NCBI GenBank assembly: GCA_036704045.1
Contig: DATNQM010000009.1
Span: 24,817 to 88,816, forward strand
DNA: 64,000 nt
From: Ancylothrix sp036704045
GTDB taxonomy: Bacteria > Cyanobacteriota > Cyanobacteriia > Cyanobacteriales > Oscillatoriaceae
Direction of reading: 5' to 3'
The position numbers and the translations under genes are program-made. The notes under the pieces are model-generated. The model searched no databases. It worked only from the letters and a program-made list of their open reading frames with translations, and had not been told where the DNA came from. Positions within the stretch are counted from its first letter, which is position 1. The number at the start of each line of letters is the position of its first letter. Positions 41,671-49,127 of this stretch are shown here, piece by piece.

Positions 41671-43101
41671 ATGGGTAAACGTTTATTTGGGGGATTTTTC
41701 GTAATAATTTTAATCGTCTCTTTGGCAATTATTTTAATACAAACTCAACCAAAATTTAACAAACCCTTTGCGCGGTCAGAAGCCTCTTTAAACGAACCCT
41801 GGCCAGTACAAACCGGCCTGCGAATAGCAACCTTAAATAAGCGTATTCCTACCATAGATCGTGTCGTAATTGTTCCCGATGAAACTACTTTTTTAGCAGC
41901 TATAAATCAATGGAGTTTAAAAGGCAGATGGCCGATCTTAATCGAAGATAAACAATATACCCCTCTATTTCTTAATAAATTTAAAGCAGCCGAAGTTATT
42001 AAAATGCCGGCCGTCACAGCCCCGCCTAATCAAAACTTGCAAGAAGCAATGTTAAAAGCTGTTGCAAACGCATGGGAAGCAAAAGATAATGCTTCCTTGA
42101 AAAAAAAATGGGATAATTTAGGCTGGGAACCGCCAGGGGTTGTTTTCACCTCCTCTAAAGACTCTGCATGGCCGGCAGCCGTTGCCTTAGCAGCAGATCG
42201 CGGACAGCCTTTAGTATTCTTGGAAAATGATTTTGGTAGCCCCAACAACAGCCTCACAACCGAACAGTGGGAAACCTTAAAAAATGAAATTAAACAAGGC
42301 GTAGAAAACACCGGCTACTCCTACGAAGATCAAGCTGACTCTATTGATACCATCACTCTTGTTCGTAGTCTGGCTGTTAAATATCAATCTCCTAATAAAA
42401 CCGACGAATTTTTATCTGTCACAGACGGTTTAAGTCGCAATATAAATCAGACTCGCTGGGCCGTTACTAGCTGGATTTATGGAACACCGGCCCGCAGTGT
42501 ATATCAAGCCATGTCCGCCATATTTCTACAACCAAAAACCGCCCTCCTTTATGACAGTTATTCCAAAAGTGGAAACTGGAAAAAATATGAAATGACCGAA
42601 GCCGCCAAAGAACTAAAAAAAATGGAAATAGATGTCACAATGGTAGAAAGACCGGCCTCAGATTTAGAAACTTGGCAAAGTTTAGCCGCCAAAAAATGGG
42701 AATATGATTTAATCTTAGTAAATTCCGCCGGTAGCCCCCAAAATTTTCATGTGGGTCGCCAAGACTACGCCACAGTTAAAGACATTCCCAAACTAAATTA
42801 CCCCGCCGCTATTCATTTTATCCACAGTTGGTCAGCCACCACTCCCGATGATAAAGAAACCGTTGCCGGTCGTTGGTTAGAAAATGGCGCCTATATGTAC
42901 ACCGGCAGCGTTCAAGAACCCTATTTATCTGCCTTCATTCCCCCACGATTAATTGTCAGGCGTTTACAACGTTCTTCACCTTTTTTAATCGCCGTTCGTC
43001 AGCTGGAAATGGAACCTTGGAAAATTACAACTATTGGCGACCCTTTAACAATTTTCACTAACCCCAGACGTCGAACTCCCCCTACCAAACTACCTCTTTA
43101 A
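41671..43101 (+). CDS. Membrane-anchored unknown protein, 476 aa
   Basis: One N-terminal hydrophobic segment (FFVIILIVSLAIILIQT) suggests an inner-membrane anchor or uncleaved signal, with a large exported part. I do not recognise the family firmly. The pattern near the end (HFIHSWSA, then ENGAYMYTGSVQEPYLSAF, then ITTIGDPLTIF) resembles the C-terminal region of gingipain-like (C25) or TIGR03790-type proteins, where GxVxEP and GDP motifs occur. No Cys is visible where a protease dyad would need one, so activity is doubtful. It is downstream of the metal transporter but separated from it by a hairpin. Confidence 0.75.
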   Translation: MGKRLFGGFFVIILIVSLAIILIQTQPKFNKPFARSEASLNEPWPVQTGLRIATLNKRIPTIDRVVIVPDETTFLAAINQWSLKGRWPILIEDKQYTPLFLNKFKAAEVIKMPAVTAPPNQNLQEAMLKAVANAWEAKDNASLKKKWDNLGWEPPGVVFTSSKDSAWPAAVALAADRGQPLVFLENDFGSPNNSLTTEQWETLKNEIKQGVENTGYSYEDQADSIDTITLVRSLAVKYQSPNKTDEFLSVTDGLSRNINQTRWAVTSWIYGTPARSVYQAMSAIFLQPKTALLYDSYSKSGNWKKYEMTEAAKELKKMEIDVTMVERPASDLETWQSLAAKKWEYDLILVNSAGSPQNFHVGRQDYATVKDIPKLNYPAAIHFIHSWSATTPDDKETVAGRWLENGAYMYTGSVQEPYLSAFIPPRLIVRRLQRSSPFLIAVRQLEMEPWKITTIGDPLTIFTNPRRRTPPTKLPL

Positions 43102-43202
43102 TTACACTCAAAACATCCTCTTTAGCCCTAAATAAACTTCCCATCAAATACATCTCTTATTTACTTAAACATTTTTTTGAAACCCAAGTAAAAAAGCCAT
43201 GT

Positions 43203-45323
43203 TTAATCAAAAAATTGACCCAAGTCTATATTGAAACCCTGCCAGCTTTTATTATCCTTCAAAGACCTTTTATTTTTTTGTCTATTCAACACTTCCTCAG
43301 TCCTCAACAAAGCCTCTTTTCCTTCTTCAAAATCCGGTTTTATTACCTCTGTTTTTTGATAAGCAATTTTCGCCTCTTCATAACGTTTTAACTGAAACAA
43401 AGCATTACCCTTGCTATACCAAGCCTGATAATCATCCGCTTTCATATTCACTGCATTTTCATAGGACTTAACCGCTTCTTCATACCGGCCTAAATTATAT
43501 AAAACATTGCCATGATTATACCAAGCCCCCGGATAACTCGACTGCAAATTTAACACTGTATTATAAGCCTCCAGGGCTTTATCAAACCGTTTTAATTGAT
43601 GCCATCCCCACCCCAATTGATACCAAGTATCCCCATCATTTGAGTTTAAACTAACAGCTTTTTCATAAAACTCAACAGCCTCCTTATACTCCTGCAAATT
43701 ATTTAGCGCATTGCCCAAACTTTTTAAAGCTAAATAATAATTATTGTCAAAATTCACCGCTTGTCTATAAGCTTTAACTGCCTCTTTAATTGAATCTAAA
43801 CGAGTCAAAGAATTGCCCATATTGTACCAAGCTTTAGGATAATCTGGCTTAACTTCCACCGCCCTTTTATAAGAATTTACCGCCTCTTCATAGCGCTTTA
43901 AACTATGCAAAGCCCAGCCCCGTCTTTCCCAAGCTTCATATAAATTTGGCTGAAATTCTACAGCCTTATCATAGGAAACCACCGCCTCATCATAACGCTG
44001 TAACTGCAAAAGCAACTCCCCTTTTTCATACCAAATTTTTGCAGTATTTGGCTTAATTTTTAGCCCTTGATCAAAAGCTTCAATCGCTTCATTATATTTT
44101 TTCAACTGCGCCAAAACCAAACCCCGCCCCACCCAAGCATCTAAAAAATCAGGCTGAAAATAAATAGCTTTATCAAAAGCTTCTAAAGATTCTTTATAAC
44201 GCTTTAACCCATAAAAAGCCTCGGCTTGAATTTCCCACGCCTCCGCATAATCAGGTTTTAATTCTAAGGCTTTTTCCAAAAGTGCAATAGCTTCATTTTC
44301 TCGCTTTAATTTTAACAATGTATTGGCCTGATTATATAAACCCGTTGCCGTAGAATTATTAAAATTTTTCACAGCCAAATAACCAGCCGTACTCACCCCA
44401 AATCCTAATAAAAAAAACAATGCAATTTTAATCCACAATTTTTGAACTAATGGATTTTTAGGGGCCGAAAAATTCCCCACCGGCACTTTTGTAGAAATTC
44501 CAGATTTAATATCTTCAATAGCCTGCAAAGCCTCCCTTGCCGAAGCATATCGCTGACGAAAATCATAGCACACCATCTTATCAATAACTCTTGCCAAATC
44601 ATCACTTATTTCTATATCATCACGCCAGATAATTTCCAGAGTATTTAAATCAGTTTTAAACTGATTTGGATAACTATTTGTTAAAGCTTGAATAGCCAAA
44701 ACTCCCACCGCATAAATATCACTACTGGGCTTTGGAAAACCATTTGCTTGTTCACTGGGCATATAACCAGGAGTTCCAATACTGACACTTAAATTTGTTT
44801 GCCCCAAAGCATTAAATGATTGAGTTGTAATTTGTTTGACAGCCCCAAAATCAATTAACACTAACTTTCCATCATTTTTGCGGCGAATAATATTATGAGG
44901 ATTAACATCTCTGTGAATCACATTGTGGCTGTGAACAAAGGTTAAAATTTCTAAAATTTCCCTTAATAAATTAATAACTTGTGCTTCCTTAAACCCAACA
45001 CCGGCCTTTAATTCTTCAATTAAACTGCATCCATCAATAAATTCTTGAACCAAATAAAACTCGTTATTTTCCTCAAAATAAGCATACAGTTTAGGAATTT
45101 GGGGATGGCTTCCTAACTGATAAAGCATTTTTGCTTCTGTTTCAAATAAGCGTCTAGCTGTTTCTAGCGTCGCCGGATCACTGACTTGCGGCTGAAGCTT
45201 TTTAACAACACACTTGGGGTTGTCTGGTAACTGCCGGTCTTCCGCCAGATAAGTTTGCCCAAAACCACCACCACCCAAATGATTGATAATTTGATAGCGT
45301 CCACCAATAGTTGTTTGCAGCAT
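43203..45323 (-). CDS. Ser/Thr protein kinase with membrane anchor and TPR repeats, altered catalytic loop
   Basis: Same design as the 26.2-kb gene. The kinase domain is at about 8-270, with LGGGGFGQTY (16-25), K41, DFG at 158-160 and TPGYMPSEQ. One helix at about 298-318 (IKIALFFLLGFGVSTAGYL) is followed by ten or so TPRs (about 325-680) with regular AWYNMGN/ALESLGN-like units. The catalytic loop reads HRDVNPHN (137-144): the Asp is kept, but the usual Lys after it (HRDxKPxN) is Asn141. The base-level sequence confirms this codon (AAT). Activity may be reduced or altered. It is divergent from the small genes at 45.6 kb. Confidence 0.9.
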   Translation of the reverse strand: MLQTTIGGRYQIINHLGGGGFGQTYLAEDRQLPDNPKCVVKKLQPQVSDPATLETARRLFETEAKMLYQLGSHPQIPKLYAYFEENNEFYLVQEFIDGCSLIEELKAGVGFKEAQVINLLREILEILTFVHSHNVIHRDVNPHNIIRRKNDGKLVLIDFGAVKQITTQSFNALGQTNLSVSIGTPGYMPSEQANGFPKPSSDIYAVGVLAIQALTNSYPNQFKTDLNTLEIIWRDDIEISDDLARVIDKMVCYDFRQRYASAREALQAIEDIKSGISTKVPVGNFSAPKNPLVQKLWIKIALFFLLGFGVSTAGYLAVKNFNNSTATGLYNQANTLLKLKRENEAIALLEKALELKPDYAEAWEIQAEAFYGLKRYKESLEAFDKAIYFQPDFLDAWVGRGLVLAQLKKYNEAIEAFDQGLKIKPNTAKIWYEKGELLLQLQRYDEAVVSYDKAVEFQPNLYEAWERRGWALHSLKRYEEAVNSYKRAVEVKPDYPKAWYNMGNSLTRLDSIKEAVKAYRQAVNFDNNYYLALKSLGNALNNLQEYKEAVEFYEKAVSLNSNDGDTWYQLGWGWHQLKRFDKALEAYNTVLNLQSSYPGAWYNHGNVLYNLGRYEEAVKSYENAVNMKADDYQAWYSKGNALFQLKRYEEAKIAYQKTEVIKPDFEEGKEALLRTEEVLNRQKNKRSLKDNKSWQGFNIDLGQFFD

Positions 45324-45598
45324 GAGATTTGATGCCGTATTTGGTTGAATAGCAATCTGTCGTGCAATTAATCATTTTTACACACCAAAGGCTGATTAAT
45401 GCCAACTCTTGCCCTAACCGCAGCCTCAACTACAGTAACATTTCTGAAAATGCTAATAAAAAACACTAAAACTTTATGATTCAAATCACGAAATTAACCG
45501 CAATTTATCACAGAAAAAACTGCTTGAAATCACTCTTTTTTTATTATAAATAAAAGACAATAATAATTGTAAACTTATCTTGTGCTTTAGTGCTTTTT

Positions 45599-45757
45599 AT
45601 GAATACCCAACAACAAAACCAACCAATCAAACAACACGAAACCCCCGAAGAGTTACAAGCCTTAGCTAGAACCTTTATCGTCGGTATTGCTTGGTCTATG
45701 GCCGGTTTATTTGAAGAAAATAGACCGAAAACCGAACAAAAAAGAGCCGGCCCGTAA
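45599..45757 (+). CDS. Possible small protein, 52 aa
   Basis: Short frame starting MNTQQQNQPIKQHETPEELQ, with a helical middle (ALARTFIVGIAWSMAGLFEE) and a basic end (RPKTEQKRAGP). The amphipathic composition and a following hairpin (45769-45791) support a real small gene; no ribosome binding site is obvious. The function is unknown. The next gene begins 125 bases downstream on the same strand. Confidence 0.5.
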   Translation: MNTQQQNQPIKQHETPEELQALARTFIVGIAWSMAGLFEENRPKTEQKRAGP

Positions 45758-45768
45758 GCCCCTACCTT

Positions 45769-45791
45769 AGCCCCTCAGTACAGCAGGGGCT
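45769..45791 (+). terminator. Hairpin after the 52-aa gene
   Basis: AGCCCCT / AGGGGCT with a nine-base loop, followed by TATCTCTTT, 12 bases after the stop codon. Confidence 0.5.
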
Positions 45792-45881
45792 TATCTCTTT
45801 CAACACAATAAAACACAAACAAAATTACCCACCGGCTGCTAAAATATTTCCTAACCTTTGAATCCCTCTGGCGTTGAGCAA

Positions 45882-46214
45882 ATGTCTGAGCCAATTCCAT
45901 CCATCACACTACCACCGGCCCAAAACCCCCAACAAGAAGGGCAATGGTTACAAAAAACTTTGCACGAATGGCTAGATCAAGAATTCCTACCAGAAGCCAT
46001 CAATCAAATTATTGCTGAACGTGCAGCCCAAATTTTTGTGCGACATCGCATGGAAGGCGAAAATGACGTTGGCCAATTAGTCATAGCCATCGTTACCGAA
46101 ATGCAAGCCTTTGATTTTTCTAAAAGCTTTTTTGGAGAATTTGCTGTTGCCAACGCCGTCAGCGATCTCCTACTGCAAAGCCTTGACATCAACCCTCGCT
46201 GTTGCGGTCAATAA
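45882..46214 (+). CDS. Hypothetical protein, 110 aa
   Basis: The frame is open from a TTG at 45858, but the ATG at 45882 (MSEPIPSITLPPAQNPQQEG) is preferred. The protein is soluble and largely helical (WLQKTLHEWLDQEFLPEAINQIIAERAAQI, quoted in parts: WLQKTLHEWLDQEF and LPEAINQIIAERAAQ). It ends in a Cys pair (INPRCCGQ). I recall similar short proteins in cyanobacteria but no function. A strong hairpin separates it from convergent rpsN. Confidence 0.7.
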   Translation: MSEPIPSITLPPAQNPQQEGQWLQKTLHEWLDQEFLPEAINQIIAERAAQIFVRHRMEGENDVGQLVIAIVTEMQAFDFSKSFFGEFAVANAVSDLLLQSLDINPRCCGQ

Positions 46215-46243
46215 ACTTAAAATTTACCCTTGACAAAAAGTTG

Positions 46244-46286
46244 AGATTTTGGCTTTTAGACGCAACGTCTTCTAAAAGCCAAATCT
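46244..46286. terminator. Bidirectional terminator between the 110-aa gene and rpsN
   Basis: AGATTTTGGCTTTTAGA pairs with TTCTAAAAGCCAAATCT over about 16 bases with one mismatch, around a nine-base loop, between two convergent genes. Confidence 0.75.
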
Positions 46287-46301
46287 TATTGTGTGTTGAG
46301 A

Positions 46302-46604
46302 CTACCAGCTTGATTTGACAACGCCGGGGAGTAAACCTTGGTGTGCCATTTCACGGATAACATGGCGAGAGAGGCCAAAATCACGGTAATAGCCTCTGGG
46401 GCGTCCGCTGAACCAGCAACGGTTCCGCAAACGGGTTCTGGAACTGTCACGGGGCAGTTGTTGAATTTGCCGGTGGATTGCGATTTTTTCGTCGAGGTCG
46501 TCGGCTTGTTCAAACGCGATTTTTAAGTCTTCGCGTTTTTGAGCGTATTTAGCAACCGTTTTTTGGCGCTTTTTTTCACGCTCAATCATGCTCTTTTTAG
46601 CCAT
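46302..46604 (-). CDS. rpsN: 30S ribosomal protein S14
   Basis: S14 sits in the head of the small ribosomal subunit. At 100 aa it is the long, zinc-independent form: the C-terminal CXXC...CXXC of short S14 is absent, leaving a single Cys in RNRCWFSGRPRGYYRDFGLSR (quoted in parts: RNRCWFSGRPRGYYR and DFGLSRHVIREMA). The N-terminus MAKKSMIEREKKRQ is typical. It is a stand-alone gene outside the large ribosomal operon, as usual in cyanobacteria. Confidence 0.96.
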   Translation of the reverse strand: MAKKSMIEREKKRQKTVAKYAQKREDLKIAFEQADDLDEKIAIHRQIQQLPRDSSRTRLRNRCWFSGRPRGYYRDFGLSRHVIREMAHQGLLPGVVKSSW

Positions 46605-46719
46605 GAAGGATAGGTGTAGTTTTAATTAAAGTCACTATTTCCCATCATATTACATTTTTGAGTTAATTGTCATAGCCCTATCCACAATCTTAGGCCAGCC
46701 TCCCAGCCTAGCAAATAAC

Positions 46720-47406
46720 TTAATCAACAGCATCCAGCATTTCCGCCAAAGGTAAACCCGCACTAGGGCAGAGGTCGGCAAGATCGCAATTATCACAAAG
46801 AGGTTTGCGGGCAGTGCAGATAGCCCGTCCGTGATAGATAATACTAATCGAAAAAATTTCCCAGTCTGTGGAGGGTAAAAGGGCCATTAAATCTCGTTCA
46901 ATGCGAATAGCATCACCATATTCGGTTAGCCCCAACCGGCGTGAAAGACGCGTAACGTGGGTATCTACCGTCACACCGGCATTAATTCCGTAGGCATGGG
47001 CCAAAACCACATTAGCAGTTTTGCGCGCAACACCAGGAAGTTCTAGCAGCAACTCCATTCGCTTTGGCACTTCCCCATTGTACTTTTCCACAATCATCCG
47101 GCTTGCACCTTGAATATTTTTAGCCTTATTGTGGTAAAAGCCGGTGGAACGAATCAACGTTTCAATATCTGTAATATCAGCCGCAGCTAGACTAGCAGCA
47201 TCAGGATAGCGAGCAAACAGAGCCGGAGTAACCTTATTAACTCGTTCGTCTGTACATTGGGCGGAAAGAATAGTCGCCACCAGCAGTTGGTGAGGAGTCT
47301 CGTAGTTCAGACTGCATTTAGCATCTGGGTAAAGGTTTTTAAGCCGAATCAAAATTTCTAAAGTTCTTTGCTTTAAACTAGGCTTGCGTTTTTTGCTGGT
47401 GATCAT
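46720..47406 (-). CDS. nth: Endonuclease III
   Basis: A DNA glycosylase/AP lyase that removes oxidised pyrimidines in base excision repair. The helix-hairpin-helix with the catalytic Lys is LPGVARKTANVVL, and the catalytic Asp is in VTVDTHVTRLSRRLG. The C-terminal iron-sulfur cluster is bound by four Cys in CTARKPLCDNCDLADLC (C-X6-C-X2-C-X5-C). LSAQCTDERVNKVTPALF is also diagnostic. At 228 aa it is slightly longer than E. coli Nth owing to a basic N-terminal extension. Confidence 0.96.
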   Translation of the reverse strand: MITSKKRKPSLKQRTLEILIRLKNLYPDAKCSLNYETPHQLLVATILSAQCTDERVNKVTPALFARYPDAASLAAADITDIETLIRSTGFYHNKAKNIQGASRMIVEKYNGEVPKRMELLLELPGVARKTANVVLAHAYGINAGVTVDTHVTRLSRRLGLTEYGDAIRIERDLMALLPSTDWEIFSISIIYHGRAICTARKPLCDNCDLADLCPSAGLPLAEMLDAVD

Positions 47407-47514
47407 TGCTGCTGTGTTTTAGTGGGCTATCCCCACCGTCTATTAAGGGTGGGTATAGCGAAAAAAGTATGCCGTTGCTTTTGCCACCGACCTCATCAGA
47501 GGGCTTAACCGAAC

Positions 47515-48867
47515 CTAGGGAAGTAACTTCTGGATAACTTCTAGTTGAGTTGTATCACGGATAATTAAAAAGATGCCCAAACCCAAAAGCAGCATCAAGC
47601 CGGTTTGCATTACGCCATCTTGGATTTTAGTAGGCAAAGGTTTTCCGCGTAAACCTTCAATGAGAAGAAACGCAAGTTGCCCGCCATCTAAAGCAGGTAA
47701 CGGCAGAATATTCAACACTCCCAGGTTAATACTGATTAAAGCAGCAAACCAAAATAAATTAGTAATATCGCTTTCAGCAAGTTTGGCACCTTGTTCGACA
47801 ATTTTAACCGGCCCAGCAATTTGTTCTGCCGTAGAGTTAAAATTACTCACCAATTGTCCGAAACCTTGGAAAGTTAACACTACAATTTTTTCAAATTGTT
47901 CTGCACCGGCACCGAAAGCTTCAAAAATATTACTGGTTTTCTTTTTCACCACATTGGGCGCCAGTTGCAAAATCATCGGCTTCTTACTTTGTTCTTTTTC
48001 TTCTCTCACTTGAGTTGTGATCTGCTCATCCCCTCGCTTGATCACAACGTCTAGGGGCTGATTTTTGACCTCTTGTATAACTTTTTGCAATTGTTGTAGG
48101 CCGGTGGTCGATTCCCCTAAAGTTTGGCCGTTTGCAGAAAGAAAAACATCACCTTTTTGAATCGGCGTAGTGCTTGTAAGGCTTAGTTCGGGTGTCAATT
48201 GATCGACAGTCACACCAGGGCCGGTTTCATTTGGTTTGAGAATAACACCAATGCGACCAATTCCTTGACTATCGGCTTGGGGTACAATTGTGAGTCTTAT
48301 TTTTTTCTCATTGCGCTGAATTGTGAGAGAAATGGGCTCGTTGGGATTGGATTGTATAATTTTTTGGAAAGTTTGGACACCAGGCCGCGAGGTCGCAAGG
48401 TCTTGGCCGTCCGCAGAGAGGATAATGTCTTTGGCTTGAATGCCGGCCGCCGCCGCAACGCTGAGACTGTTGGCGATCTGCGAGACTTGCACTCCCGACT
48501 GCATTTGCTGGATACCAACCAGTCCGACATGAGCAACTAGCAGAAAATAAGCGAAAATTAAATTGGCAATAACACCGGCACTAATAACAATTGCCCGGTC
48601 AAGAACCGGCCGGTTTCTGAGTAAATTGGGGTCATCGGTGGGAATACTGCTTTCGGGGTCGTCGTCGGGAAAGCCGACGTAGCCTCCCAGGGGAAAACCA
48701 CGCAACGCATACTCGGTTTCTGGGCCCTGATATTTCCACAATATAGGGCCGAAGCCAATAGAAAAGCGGTTAACGTGGATGCCTTGAAGTCTGGCTGCTA
48801 AAAAGTGGCCAAGTTCGTGAATGACGATTAGGAGGGCTAAAACGCCGATGGCTGCTAATACTGACAT
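47515..48867 (-). CDS. rseP: Site-2 metalloprotease (RseP/M50 family)
   Basis: An intramembrane protease that cleaves membrane-bound regulators or signal-peptide remnants. The zinc motif HELGH (17-21) lies in the first helix, and the second metal site LPLPALDGGQ near residue 390-400 in a later helix. Between them are two PDZ-like domains (about 115-195 with AAAGIQAKDIILSADGQ, and about 205-285 with TPIQKGDVFLSANGQTL). At 450 aa it matches E. coli RseP in layout and is longer than the cyanobacterial one-PDZ forms I recall. The substrate is unknown; no anti-sigma gene is adjacent. Confidence 0.93.
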   Translation of the reverse strand: MSVLAAIGVLALLIVIHELGHFLAARLQGIHVNRFSIGFGPILWKYQGPETEYALRGFPLGGYVGFPDDDPESSIPTDDPNLLRNRPVLDRAIVISAGVIANLIFAYFLLVAHVGLVGIQQMQSGVQVSQIANSLSVAAAAGIQAKDIILSADGQDLATSRPGVQTFQKIIQSNPNEPISLTIQRNEKKIRLTIVPQADSQGIGRIGVILKPNETGPGVTVDQLTPELSLTSTTPIQKGDVFLSANGQTLGESTTGLQQLQKVIQEVKNQPLDVVIKRGDEQITTQVREEKEQSKKPMILQLAPNVVKKKTSNIFEAFGAGAEQFEKIVVLTFQGFGQLVSNFNSTAEQIAGPVKIVEQGAKLAESDITNLFWFAALISINLGVLNILPLPALDGGQLAFLLIEGLRGKPLPTKIQDGVMQTGLMLLLGLGIFLIIRDTTQLEVIQKLLP

Positions 48868-49127
48868 GAAGGGTTTTTTGCTTTTTGTGTTTTATTTTAC
48901 TACTTTTATTATTATGGCAAGAAATTAAGATGATAATAAAAGTAATATCTACCGGGTAAAACCCTCATCAGAAATATGATGACAGTCTCAAGGGTGTTTA
49001 TATTATCGGCATTGGTAATACAATTAAAGCGTACAAACTCGGCAAATTTTTCTAAATCTTGAAACGATAAATTCTCGATGTATAAAACTTAAATATTTCT
49101 GCTTTTATTATTTTTTGCGAGTTGAAA

